Source: DATGEP01 sp035310125 (lineage in GTDB: Bacteria > Chloroflexota > Ktedonobacteria > Ktedonobacterales > JADMIN01). Taken from it: a stretch of DNA of 30,332 bases. Positions 1-7,942 of the stretch are shown here, piece after piece. Position 1 is the first letter of the stretch. Each line of letters starts with the position of its first letter. A model generated the notes under the pieces. That model did no database searches. It worked only from the letters and a program-made list of their open reading frames with translations, and was not told where the DNA came from. Both the position numbers and the translations under genes were made by a program. The stretch spans positions 1 to 30,332 of the forward strand of contig DATGEP010000013.1 in NCBI GenBank assembly GCA_035310125.1, given 5' to 3'.

Positions 1-1092
1 TCATGCCTGGGCGGGCATGGCCGGGACACATTCGTCAGTGAAGGCCGGCATGACGCACTGGGCGAACAACTCGACCGTGCGGAGTGCTTCAGTGTCGCTG
101 ATACCGCCGAAGGTGACCTGGAGCGATGGCTCGTGCTCGCCAAATAAGTCGCGCACGTGACGCACCTGGTCTACCACCTCATCAGGTGTGCCGACGAATG
201 CGTAGCCCTTATCCAGATAGTCTTCCGGTCCGCGGGTGCAAAGAACCTCGACCATTTTCTCATAACCTGGGTACTGCCCTGACCTCACCAGCGGGTCACT
301 GCGACCGATCGCCTCGGCAAAGACGTCAAGGTAGGTGCGCATCGCCGGAATGTAGCCCGTGACCGCCTCGGCGTGGGTTTCGGCAACGTATGCATGGAAC
401 CCCATCTGGACCTGCTCCATTCCGGGCGCATGCCCGCACTCTCTCCAGACCTGACGGTACAGCTTCACCATCTTGCTGCATCGCTCGAAGCCGCCGGCGA
501 ACGGAATGATCATCAGGTGGTGGCCGCGTCGCGCCGCATTCACAAACGACTCCTCCGAACTGACCGCGGCGACCCAGATTGGCGGATGGGGCACCTGGTA
601 TGGCCGCGGCATGAGATGCACGTTCTCAAACCGCCAGAAGCGCCCGTGATGGGTGACCCGTTGCTCAGTCCACAGCCGTACGATGGCCGCGGAGCCTTCG
701 TCGAACCGGGCGCGACTGTCCGCCATATCCAGGCCGTAGGCTTCGTATTCCGCAGGAATGAAGGCGCGACCGAAGCCGACGTCGAGCCGCCCCTCGCAAA
801 TGTTATCCAGCATGGCGAGCTCGCCAGCCAGTTTGATCGGATGATTGAAGGCTGGAATGGCGGCACCGGTGACCAGCCGCGCGTGCTTCGTGCGGGCGGC
901 GATCGCCGAAAGCAGCACCATCGGGTTCGGGCACGTTCCACCGTACTCGTTGAAATAGTGCTCGACGGTCTTGATCGAGCTGAACCCCAGCTCGTCTGCG
1001 CGCTCGCTGACGCGCAGGCATTGCGCAAAGTACTCCGCCGCGCTGGCCTGGCTGGCCCGGAACGCGGGGAAGAAATTGATGCCGAACCGCAT
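1..1092 (-). CDS. LLM-class flavin-dependent oxidoreductase (luciferase-like)
   Basis: A 363-residue protein of the bacterial luciferase-like monooxygenase family, which are TIM-barrel enzymes using reduced FMN or F420. It begins MRFGINFFPAF, contains TVEHYFNEYGG and PNPMVLLSAIA near residues 40–60, then RLDVGFGRAF and PPIWVAA, all typical of this family, and ends with the usual helix carrying FVGTPDEVVDQ. An in-frame ATG exists 34 codons upstream, but I chose 1092 because GGAGG lies about 9 bases before it and the family alignment begins there. The stop is at the very edge of the window, so the gene is complete. It is followed upstream, on the same strand and 23 bases away, by a SnoaL-fold gene, so the two may be co-transcribed. 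The substrate cannot be read from the sequence. Confidence 0.92.
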   Translation of the reverse strand: MRFGINFFPAFRASQASAAEYFAQCLRVSERADELGFSSIKTVEHYFNEYGGTCPNPMVLLSAIAARTKHARLVTGAAIPAFNHPIKLAGELAMLDNICEGRLDVGFGRAFIPAEYEAYGLDMADSRARFDEGSAAIVRLWTEQRVTHHGRFWRFENVHLMPRPYQVPHPPIWVAAVSSEESFVNAARRGHHLMIIPFAGGFERCSKMVKLYRQVWRECGHAPGMEQVQMGFHAYVAETHAEAVTGYIPAMRTYLDVFAEAIGRSDPLVRSGQYPGYEKMVEVLCTRGPEDYLDKGYAFVGTPDEVVDQVRHVRDLFGEHEPSLQVTFGGISDTEALRTVELFAQCVMPAFTDECVPAMPAQA

Positions 1093-1115
1093 ACATGCAC
1101 CCTCCGGCCCTTGCC

Positions 1116-1589
1116 TCACTCCGGCGATTGGACGATCGCCTCGGTATCCTGGATCGCAACGAGTGGATCGGCGTGGCGGTGGATCATTCGCCACGTGCCC
1201 TGCTCATTTCGATAAATGTGCGTGACGCGCAAGGCGACCGGGACCAGGCCGTCGACGCCGCGCAATCTGGCCTGGCAGCGCTCGATCCAGACGGTGTATC
1301 CGAGATCGCCACTCACGTTGCTGGCGATGTCCTCAATTGCCATCTCACCGCTGACGAAGCGAGCCGCCGCCCACGCGTAGCGTGGCTCCAGCTCACTCCA
1401 GCTACGTTCCCACGCCCCCCAGCCGCCGAACAGCGATGTATCGTCGGCATGCGAACAAATCTGCGTCCACGGTCCGATGTCGCCGTTGATGAACGCCTTC
1501 GCGGCGTCTCGCATGCGGTCAACCGCGTCTTCGAAGCTGTCGGACGTCGAATTGGCCGCGTCGGCGTGTTGGTCCGCTGCTGTCTGCAT
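1116..1589 (-). CDS. SnoaL-like / NTF2-fold protein
   Basis: A 157-residue protein with the pattern of the SnoaL/NTF2-like fold: an N-terminal helix (DAAKAFINGDIGPWTQICSH), a central segment GGWGAWERSWSEL, then beta strands ending RVTHIYRNEQGTWRMIHRHAD. This last motif (THIYR–x–W–RHADP) is typical of small DUF4440/SnoaL-like proteins. The start at 1589 is preferred over an ATG 15 codons upstream because GCGGAGGTG sits 7–10 bases before it. It resembles the protein at 4500–4958, which shares the THVFR…W…LRHADP ending, so the two look like paralogues placed either side of the large LuxR regulator. Members of this fold may be small-molecule isomerases or hydrolases, or purely binding proteins; no catalytic residue can be assigned. 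Confidence 0.85.
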   Translation of the reverse strand: MQTAADQHADAANSTSDSFEDAVDRMRDAAKAFINGDIGPWTQICSHADDTSLFGGWGAWERSWSELEPRYAWAAARFVSGEMAIEDIASNVSGDLGYTVWIERCQARLRGVDGLVPVALRVTHIYRNEQGTWRMIHRHADPLVAIQDTEAIVQSPE

Positions 1590-1692
1590 TGGTCGAGCAC
1601 CTCCGCTCAAAAGGTCAGGATCACAGTAGGCCAACCGTGAGTGGCCGACTATCCGGGATTCCTTGCAGATTGGCTGCGTACGGCTTGCAGTC

Positions 1693-4389
1693 TCAGTATG
1701 TAGGGGACAGCAGGCCCTGACCGGTCGCCCAGGTCGCCACCTGCGCGCGCGACCGACAGCCGAGTTTGCGGAAAATGTTCGCGGCGTGGCGCTCCACCGT
1801 CCCTTCGCTGATCACCAGCGTCCTGGCGATCTCGCGGTTGGTATCACCACGGCTGATCAGGACAGCGACCTGCGTCTCGCGTGGCGTTAGTGGCCCAGCT
1901 TGCAGGCGTGCATCGACGGCGGGCGGGGCATCGACGCTCAGCGCAAGCGCCTCCTCGACCGCGACAGCCGTCCCCACCCCGTGGCCGGCCGTCCACGCGG
2001 CCGCGAATTTGGCCGGACTCGCGCCCGTCCGCGCGAGCGCCACGATGCGAGAAAAGTCGGCGCGGTTAGACGGCGAGATCTGTGCGCCCAGTGATTCGAA
2101 GGCGGCTTCTGCCGCGCCCAACAACCTCGCGGCACGTGAGCGATCGCCGCTGCCGGCTGCAACACCGGCCAGGCCGACCAGACATTCGGCCATACCGCGT
2201 CGCTCCGCGTAACTCCGAAAGAGTTGCAGGCTCTCGCCGAACAAACGCGCCGCCCCGCGCAAATCGCCCTGGTGCAAGGCAACGTACGCCAGATTGTGGC
2301 GCAGCGTGGGGGCGGGCTCGGTCCCGAGACGTTGATGCAGGGCGATACTCTCGCGGTACAAGTGCCCGGCGTGCTGGTAGTTGCCTCGGGCGCGCGCCAC
2401 ATCGCCCAGTCCCGTGAGTAGCGTCGCCAGCGACCACTCGTCACCCATCGTGCGCGCCAGGCCAATCGCGTGTTCGAGCTGGGAGGCCGCTGCTGCGAAA
2501 TCCCCGTGCTGTAGCGCAACGGTCGCCAGCCCTTCGCGCACCCGGCCCTCCCACCAGGCATCCCCGACGCGATGCGTCAGCTCGAGGCTCTCTTGAAACA
2601 CTGCCCGGGCCGCGGCAAAGTCGCCCCGTACAACGGCGAGCCGGCCGCCAAGTCCGAGAGCATACGCGGTCGCTCCGATATCTGCCTGCTGCCGCGCGAT
2701 GCCGAGACTCTCGTCGGCCCACCGCTGCCCGGCGGCGAAATCGCCCTGAAGCCAGGCAATGGACCCAGCCTGCATGAGCAACGTGGCGCGACACACCTCT
2801 GCGCGGCCTGGAGCCGCTCGCGCCAGCAGCCGCTCCAACCAGGCGCGACCTTCCTCCAGATGGTTTCGTCTCAGCCAGAACCACCACAGCGCGACCGCCA
2901 GTCGGTCCAACTGATCTAGCTCCTCTGCCTCGTCGAGCCAGCGGAGCGCTGCGCGAACGTTGGCATGCTCCCGTTCCAGTTGGCGTAGTTGCACGGCCTG
3001 TTTCGGTCCGTGGTAGTCCTTCGCAGCTTGTTCCGCCAGTTGCATGTACCAGTGCGCGTGTTGCCGCCGGATTGAATTCTCGGTGTCTTCGGCAACCAGA
3101 GGCTCGTCGAGGAACTGGCGGAGTGGTTCGTGCAACCGATAGCGAACGCCGCCGGCCTCAGCGGCCTCGGCAAGTACCAGCGACTTTTCCACCAACCGCG
3201 CCAATACATCGAGGACATCGGATGCCGCGATCACCGCATCCGCGCAGACGGCCTCCGCCGCTTCGAGCGTCCAGCCTCCGGCGAACACGGCCAGGCGCGT
3301 CAGCAGGGTTCGCTCGGCGTGATCCAATAAACGATAGCTCCAGTCGAAGGTGGCCCGGAGTGTCTGCTGCCGCGGCGACGCCGTCCAATTGCCCGTACTC
3401 AGCAGACGAATACTGTCATGCAGACGCGCGGCGATTTCGTCCACGGAGAGTACGTTGATACGCGCTGCTGCCAGCTCGATCGCTAGCGGAATCCCCTCGA
3501 GTTGCCGGCACACCCGCGTGACTCCAGCAGCGTTACGAGCGGACAGCGCAAACTCCGGTGCCAGCGCGACCGCACGTTCGACAAACAGGCGTGCGGCGTC
3601 GCACGCCTGCAGCGCATCGACCGACGTGTCCGCGGTGGGCAGAGCCATGGATGGCACGCGCCAGGTCGTCTCTCCGAGGATGCCGAGACGCTGGCGGCTG
3701 GTCGCCAGGATCCGTACGGCCGGACAGGCACGTAGAATGGCGTCCGCCAGTTCGGCGCAACCCTGCACAACCTGCTCACAGTTGTCGAGCACCAGGAGTA
3801 ACTTCTGCTGGCGGAGCATATCAATCACCGTGGTTAGCGGCGGGCGGCCAGTCGGTTCAGCCGGCCCCAGTTTTGTGGCAACCGCCTGGGCTACTGCGGA
3901 CACCTCTGTAATTGAAGCCAACTCGACAATGCACACGCCGGGCCCGTCTTCGGCGGTGACGAGCCTGGCGGCCTCCAGCGCCAACCGCGTCTTGCCAACT
4001 CCACCGGTTCCCGTCAACGTCAGAAGCCGCGCCGTAGCCAGTAGGCGCCGCACTTCCGCCAGTTCGTGCTGGCGCCCGACGAAACTACTGAGCGCCACCG
4101 GTATGGCGCGCGCCGCGGCAGAGGGCACCGGGTGCTTCGCATCCCGCGCCAGGCGGAGAAATGCAGCCCGCTGCTCAGGCGCGACGGCCAGTTCGTCCGC
4201 AAGACGCCACGCCATCTCGCGCGATGGGCGAAGCTGGTCAGTCTCGAGCTTGTGGATCGTGACCGCCGCGTAGCCGACGCGCTGCCCAAGATCTGCTTGA
4301 GTCAGGTCGAGCGCTTTGCGGAGGCGACGCAGGCAACGGCCGAACGAAGTGTCGGCCGCGTCCGCCCCGTCGACATCGTGCGCCTGCAT
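1693..4389 (-). CDS. XRE–NTPase–TPR–LuxR multidomain transcriptional regulator
   Basis: An 898-residue regulator. Residues about 17–72 form an XRE-type helix-turn-helix (LDLTQADLGQRVGYAAVTIH). A STAND/NB-ARC-like NTPase follows, with Walker A GTGGVGKT (127–134) and Walker B LLLVLDNCEQ (D202). Residues about 430–800 are repeated helical TPR-like units, and 834–898 form a LuxR/GerE helix-turn-helix (LTPRETQVAVLISRG, NREIARTLVISEGTVERH). STAND regulators usually hold an effector-controlled ATPase and a single DNA-binding end; this one has DNA-binding domains at both ends. The start at 4389 has a modest AGGGA about 6 bases upstream. It is transcribed divergently from the SnoaL-like gene at 4500, with 110 bases between them, so it may control that gene or its own flanking genes. 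The ligand is unknown. Confidence 0.93.
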   Translation of the reverse strand: MQAHDVDGADAADTSFGRCLRRLRKALDLTQADLGQRVGYAAVTIHKLETDQLRPSREMAWRLADELAVAPEQRAAFLRLARDAKHPVPSAAARAIPVALSSFVGRQHELAEVRRLLATARLLTLTGTGGVGKTRLALEAARLVTAEDGPGVCIVELASITEVSAVAQAVATKLGPAEPTGRPPLTTVIDMLRQQKLLLVLDNCEQVVQGCAELADAILRACPAVRILATSRQRLGILGETTWRVPSMALPTADTSVDALQACDAARLFVERAVALAPEFALSARNAAGVTRVCRQLEGIPLAIELAAARINVLSVDEIAARLHDSIRLLSTGNWTASPRQQTLRATFDWSYRLLDHAERTLLTRLAVFAGGWTLEAAEAVCADAVIAASDVLDVLARLVEKSLVLAEAAEAGGVRYRLHEPLRQFLDEPLVAEDTENSIRRQHAHWYMQLAEQAAKDYHGPKQAVQLRQLEREHANVRAALRWLDEAEELDQLDRLAVALWWFWLRRNHLEEGRAWLERLLARAAPGRAEVCRATLLMQAGSIAWLQGDFAAGQRWADESLGIARQQADIGATAYALGLGGRLAVVRGDFAAARAVFQESLELTHRVGDAWWEGRVREGLATVALQHGDFAAAASQLEHAIGLARTMGDEWSLATLLTGLGDVARARGNYQHAGHLYRESIALHQRLGTEPAPTLRHNLAYVALHQGDLRGAARLFGESLQLFRSYAERRGMAECLVGLAGVAAGSGDRSRAARLLGAAEAAFESLGAQISPSNRADFSRIVALARTGASPAKFAAAWTAGHGVGTAVAVEEALALSVDAPPAVDARLQAGPLTPRETQVAVLISRGDTNREIARTLVISEGTVERHAANIFRKLGCRSRAQVATWATGQGLLSPTY

Positions 4390-4499
4390 CAGCGTCCCTG
4401 GACTATCACTTTTTGTATCGGCGACTCTACCACCGGCCTACTTTGATCCGCCGCGGGCGACATGCTCTCATTCGTTAGTGAGAAGGGAGACGAGCAACG
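4390..4499. promoter_or_regulatory. Divergent intergenic region between LuxR regulator and SnoaL-like gene
   Basis: These 110 bases must hold the promoters for both divergent genes. An AT-rich patch (CACTTTTTGTATC, near 4407–4419) stands out in the GC-rich surroundings. Near the right end, GAAGGGAG gives a clear ribosome binding site for the gene at 4500. I could not assign a convincing −35/−10 pair on either strand. Confidence 0.4.
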
Positions 4500-4958
4500 A
4501 TGTCCTCGACAGTTGTCGACCTTGACCACCTGCAGCGGCAGCTTGACGCTGCCAACACGCGCATGACTGATGGCGATTGGAGTCTCTGGCGCGAATTGCT
4601 CTCCCACCGCGACGATGTAGCCATCCTGGGCGCCTATGGTGCGTGCGTTACGGGTTGGGAAGCCCTGTCGGCCCGCTTCGCGCGAACAGCGGATGGCTAC
4701 GCCGGTGGCGGGGGCCGAAGCAGCTACGAACACGTCATCAGTTGGACAGGCGCCGACCTGGCCTGCAGTGTCACGGTCGAGAAACACGAAAGCCGACTCG
4801 GGGGGACCGCCGAACCAGTGACGTTTCTCTATCGTGCGACACACGTCTTCCGACGCGAAGACAACGGATGGAAGATCGTCCTGCGCCACGCCGATCCACT
4901 GGCCAGGTTCGTCGGCCCACAGGTCAGTCATGAACTCGCACTGGCGAAACCCGACTGA
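4500..4958 (+). CDS. SnoaL-like / NTF2-fold protein
   Basis: A 152-residue protein of the same small SnoaL/NTF2-like group as the gene at 1116–1589. It has the N-terminal helix LQRQLDAANTRMTDGDWSLW, a central LGAYGACVTGWEALSARF, and the terminal strand pair YRATHVFRREDNGWKIVLRHADPL. It starts at an ATG with AAGGGAG about 10 bases upstream. It is divergent from the large LuxR-type regulator, a common arrangement for a regulator and its target. Function beyond the fold is not deducible. Confidence 0.87.
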   Translation: MSSTVVDLDHLQRQLDAANTRMTDGDWSLWRELLSHRDDVAILGAYGACVTGWEALSARFARTADGYAGGGGRSSYEHVISWTGADLACSVTVEKHESRLGGTAEPVTFLYRATHVFRREDNGWKIVLRHADPLARFVGPQVSHELALAKPD

Positions 4959-5205
4959 GGTTCGAAATCCTGGCGTGGCAAGCTCTCGCCTGGCCAGCCT
5001 GCTTGGTGGCCTCGACCACACGTTGCCGCTGCTGCTGCCCGATGTTCGCACGGCGCTGCTTGTCGCGTGCTCTATCGTGGCCGTCGAGTAGCTGGTGATC
5101 TCCTGGATACGCCTCACTACTTACAAGCGGCTCGCTCGCGTGGCCTTGTCGACGCGGCAAAACGTGACGGCTTGGCGCCCGATGGAATCTGAGTCGCCCT
5201 CGATT

Positions 5206-5499
5206 GACGACCGCTCAATTTGCGATCACGCCCGTCAGGGAATCCGCGTGAATGCCGTCTGCCCTGGCTTCGTGCTGACCCGGTTCCACATCCGGAATCG
5301 CGCGCAAAGTCAGGGCACATCCTACGAGGAAGCGGAGGCAGACATGCGATCCGAGCCCTATCCGTAAAACCTGATGGGGCGGCCGGGCGCGCCGCGCGAG
5401 CTCGCGCACACGCTGTTGTTTTTGGCGAGCACCGAATCGTCATACGCAACTGGCGCCGTCTTCCACATCGACGGCGCAAGGGGCTACGTCACCGTCTGA
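5206..5499 (+). pseudogene. Short-chain dehydrogenase C-terminal fragment, with in-frame stop
   Basis: The reading frame gives the C-terminal third of a classical SDR: ARQGIRVNAVCPGFVLT, then GRPGAPRELAHTLLFLAS and TGAVFHIDGARGYV, where the family has the nucleotide-contacting VNAVCPG turn and the final V-D-GG segment. A TAA at 5365–5367 interrupts it, probably from a single-base change in a lysine codon, because the same frame continues to a stop at 5497–5499. The Rossmann N-terminus and the YxxxK catalytic motif are absent. It is therefore a relic rather than a working gene. Confidence 0.8.
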
Positions 5500-5531
5500 C
5501 CAGAGGCCGTGACGGCACCCGAGGCCAGCGC

Positions 5532-5697
5532 TCAGAGAGAGCTGCCGCGCTGGGCAGCCCAGGCGGCCACCTGAGCTCGCGATCGCAAGCCGAGCTTGCT
5601 GAGAATGTGCTTGACGTGACTTTCGGCGGTGCTTTCGCTGCTCACGAGCGTGGTCGCAATCTCCCGATTACTTTTCCCCTGCGCCAGGCGCGCTCGC
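5532..5697 (-). pseudogene. LuxR-type helix-turn-helix C-terminal fragment
   Basis: Read on the minus strand, these bases encode the last ~52 residues of a LuxR/GerE DNA-binding domain: LAQGKSNREIATTLVSSES, then HVKHILSKLGLRSRAQVAAW and a stop at 5532. It closely parallels the C-terminus of the regulator at 1693–4389 (NREIARTLVISEGTVERH, RSRAQVATWA). The upstream part of the domain (the LTPRE segment) and everything before it are missing. The fragment is fused, in another frame, to the broken dehydrogenase at 5690–6101. It is the tail of a second regulator lost by deletion. Confidence 0.78.
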
Positions 5698-6101
5698 GAG
5701 CAACCGCTCCTCGAGCAGACGCGTCAGCAGAAACGCACCGAGAAAGTTCTGGGCGAAGCCCAGGTCGACGCCTTCGCGGGTTCTGGCACCGGCCGGTGCG
5801 AGGCCGCCCGCGCTGTGGACCAGAACGTCAATGCTCTCGCATCGCGCGAGCAGCGCCTGCGCAAGCGCGCACACCTCAGAAGCATCACCCATGTCGGCGC
5901 GCAGAAACTCCGCTGACCCGCCGTAGCGCGGATAGCCTCGACCACATCCGCGCCCCGCGCTTCGTCGCGCCCGACGACGAGGATCGTCGCTTTGCGCCGA
6001 GCGAGCTCGATTGCCGCGAACCGAACCACACCGCGCGAGCCGCCGGTGAAGACAACCGTCTTTCCTTTCATCGTGCCATTCGGTTGGGACACATTGTTCA
6101 T
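5690..6101 (-). pseudogene. Frameshifted N-terminal fragment of an SDR oxidoreductase
   Basis: Starting at 6101 or the better internal ATG at 6071, the frame encodes an SDR Rossmann fold: MKGKTVVFTGGSRGVVRFAA (the nucleotide-binding TGxxxGxG region, here degenerate with V in place of IG), then ARRKATILVVGRDEARGADV. Near 5919 the homology shifts to another frame: SAEFLRADMGDASEVCALAQ, IDVLVHSAGG (the NAG-equivalent strand) and DLGFAQNFLGAFLLTRLLEE. It stops near 5690 where the LuxR fragment begins, so the catalytic YxxxK half is gone. Its start overlaps the stop of the sigma-factor gene (ATGA), so it was once translationally coupled to it. Confidence 0.82.
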
Positions 6102-7105
6102 AGATGCATGGGCAACCCAAACGACAGCATCAGCTTTGGATCCGGGAACATGGCAATTCCGCCCACCGCGTCGCCATCCATTGTCAGGACAATAATTCCC
6201 AAGGCGCGATAGGTCTCCGTCTGAGCGATCTCATCCAGGACGTAAACGGCCAGCGCTGGCTGGCGATTTGCGCGCGTAGCAATGAATCTGAACTTTGCTC
6301 GTTGCTCGGCCGCGGGAACGCTTGCCAGGAACTCGCAAACCGTCGGGCGACCATTCAAACGCACGCCCCACGTTGGCGCCCCCATCACGACATCCGCCTT
6401 GAGCAGATCAGCGAGGCGGGTCATGTCCGCCGCTTGCCAGGCCGCAAGGCACTTTTCAACGAGCGAGTCCGTTACTTCACGGGAGGCCCGTGCACGCGTC
6501 GGCAGGCGTGCCCGGGATTCCCGCAGCGTTGACCGCGCCCGGTTGAGTCCACTGTTCACGGCGGCAACTGTCGTACCGAGCATCTCGGCAATCTCTGCCA
6601 TTGTGAAGCCAATCACATCGTGCAACAGGAGCACCGCGCGTTGGCGTGGTGGCAGGAGTTGCACAGTAATCAGAAACGCCAGCTGCACAGTTTCGTACAG
6701 GTCGTATTCAACGGCAGGATTGCCAACCGGTGACTGAACCTGGTCCAGCACTGCATCCGGGTACGGAGACAGGTGGTATGGCGGAGTGACGGTTGGAGTG
6801 AATCCATCGAGGCTTGTCGAGGTCATGATCGGATCGTTTGCTGCATGGACACGTTGGCGCAAACAGACGTTGGTTGCGATGCGATACAGCCAGGCTCGCA
6901 ACGAACGGGGATCCTGGAGCGACCCGAGATGGCTCCAGGCGCGGAGAAGTGTCTCCTGCACCGCATCTTCTGCATCGTGGAACGAGCCGAGCATGCGGTA
7001 GCAGTGCAGGTGGATCTCCCGAACGTATGGATCCGTCAGACGCTTGAAGGCGTCCTGGTCACCGCCTGAGGCGGCGCTCATTGTTGTTGGATCGCTAACT
7101 GCCAT
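6098..7105 (-). CDS. ECF sigma factor with C-terminal SnoaL-like domain
   Basis: A 335-residue extracytoplasmic-function sigma factor. Region 2 lies near residues 25–95 (REIHLHCYRMLGSFHDAEDA, then QETLLRAW and AWLYRIATNVCL). Region 4 lies near 150–195 (LLPPRQRAVLLLHDVIGFTM, AEIAEMLGTTVAAVNSGLNR). The remaining ~125 residues form a SnoaL-like domain (SLVEKCLAAWQAADMTRLAD; APTWGVRLNGRPTVCEFLAS). This layout fits the SigX5/SigG-like ECF group (TIGR02960), in which the tail rather than an anti-sigma factor is thought to regulate activity. A GTG directly before the ATG at 7105 is an alternative start. Its stop overlaps the start of the broken SDR, suggesting the target operon has decayed. Confidence 0.92.
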   Translation of the reverse strand: MAVSDPTTMSAASGGDQDAFKRLTDPYVREIHLHCYRMLGSFHDAEDAVQETLLRAWSHLGSLQDPRSLRAWLYRIATNVCLRQRVHAANDPIMTSTSLDGFTPTVTPPYHLSPYPDAVLDQVQSPVGNPAVEYDLYETVQLAFLITVQLLPPRQRAVLLLHDVIGFTMAEIAEMLGTTVAAVNSGLNRARSTLRESRARLPTRARASREVTDSLVEKCLAAWQAADMTRLADLLKADVVMGAPTWGVRLNGRPTVCEFLASVPAAEQRAKFRFIATRANRQPALAVYVLDEIAQTETYRALGIIVLTMDGDAVGGIAMFPDPKLMLSFGLPMHL

Positions 7106-7138
7106 CACGTGCTCGGCCTTTCACACTGATAAGACCCT

Positions 7139-7159
7139 CGATCAGACGAAAACTGATCG
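7139..7159. promoter_or_regulatory. Inverted repeat upstream of the ECF sigma gene (possible operator)
   Basis: CGATCAG and CTGATCG form a perfect 7-bp inverted repeat separated by 7 bases, starting 34 bases upstream of the sigma-factor ATG. Its symmetry and position suit a dimeric regulator's operator, or a small hairpin in the leader. No second copy was noticed near the other genes. Confidence 0.35.
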
Positions 7160-7273
7160 GTTCTTTACGAATGGATCATGCCGGCAAAGACCGATCACCT
7201 CGCGCCGACCGAGGAATCTTACTGAGTGAGCCTCCTGGCGATGGAGACCAGACCAAGCAAGGGAGTACGAGCG

Positions 7274-7490
7274 ATGGCAACGTTTCTCTTTTTGCACCAT
7301 TTCCCCCAGGGGTTTTCAGGGCTCGCCCGAGACGGCGGCAGCGGCGGTTGCCTGGTTTGAACGGCTGGCGCCGAACCTGGCAGGTCGGACCGTTGTCGGC
7401 ACCGAGGCGCACGAGATCGGCGACCAGGACGCCGACGCCGTGCCAACGGCTTTCGAAGTCATCGCCGCGGACAACTGGCGTCCAGGTGAA
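7274..7490 (+). pseudogene. Frameshifted YCII-like small protein remnant
   Basis: An ATG at 7274 with AAGGGAG about 9 bases upstream starts MATFLFLHHFPQGFSG. One base too many near 7322 then moves the homology to the next frame: SPETAAAAVAWFERLAPNLA, then DADAVPTAFEVIAADN. The HFPxxFxGSPETAAAAxAWF pattern and the Y/F-x-V-I-x-AD segment recall small YCII/DGPF-related proteins often encoded beside ECF sigma factors. It breaks off where the family would continue into its C-terminal half. It lies divergent from the ECF sigma gene, in keeping with that association. The family assignment is from memory of the pattern. Confidence 0.6.
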
Positions 7491-7942
7491 GGGACACCGA
7501 CAGGATCGCGACCGACAGGGCGCTCAACTGGGACGCTCTGCCTCCGAGCACCGTCACCTCTTTGTCGGAATGCAAGTGCGTTGATCTCCTCTCGAACAGC
7601 GTGCTGCCGGCGGACTTTCCGCCACGAGCTGGTGATCCTGCCACCCATCACCAGGTGGGGAAGATCAGCGTCGGCACCACGGATGGGTGGGAGCAATCGT
7701 GGATGCCGACGCACAGCCCGCACCTCATTTTCCCGATCTCGCCACCAACGCAACGCGGCGGTGCGTTGGTGGCGCAAAGCGGCCGCCTGCCCTCATGGGC
7801 GCTTGAGGCCAGACGGGTACGGGGTATTCCGTCTGGGCCGACGCGCATACGGCTTTTTCCTAGAGTTTGATCGCGGTACCGTTCGGTCGCCGCCTCTCCG
7901 GGCTCACGCAACACGAACCTCGGCTCGGAACCGCGACATCTT
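7491..7942. other. Intergenic stretch without a recognisable gene
   Basis: About 450 bases between the YCII-like remnant and the end of the GGDEF–EAL gene. Short open frames exist but none shows a family pattern or a ribosome binding site. A hairpin with an 8-bp stem (7809–7816 with 7829–7836: CCAGACGG / CCGTCTGG) is the only structure seen. It has no directly attached T-run on either strand, so its role as a terminator for the leftward cassette is uncertain. Confidence 0.4.

Noticed and set aside
373..1215. Rightward 280-codon frame opposite the luciferase-like gene
   Set aside because: Antisense shadow; the minus-strand gene has clear family motifs and a ribosome binding site.
7809..7836. 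Hairpin as intrinsic terminator of the leftward cassette
   Set aside because: The 8-bp stem is real, but no T-run follows it on the leftward transcript; T5 lies about 16 bases away on the opposite side.
7862..7875. AGAGTTTGATC, like the beginning of 16S rRNA genes
   Set aside because: Only about 11 bases match; the following sequence does not continue as rRNA and lies just beyond the GGDEF–EAL gene.
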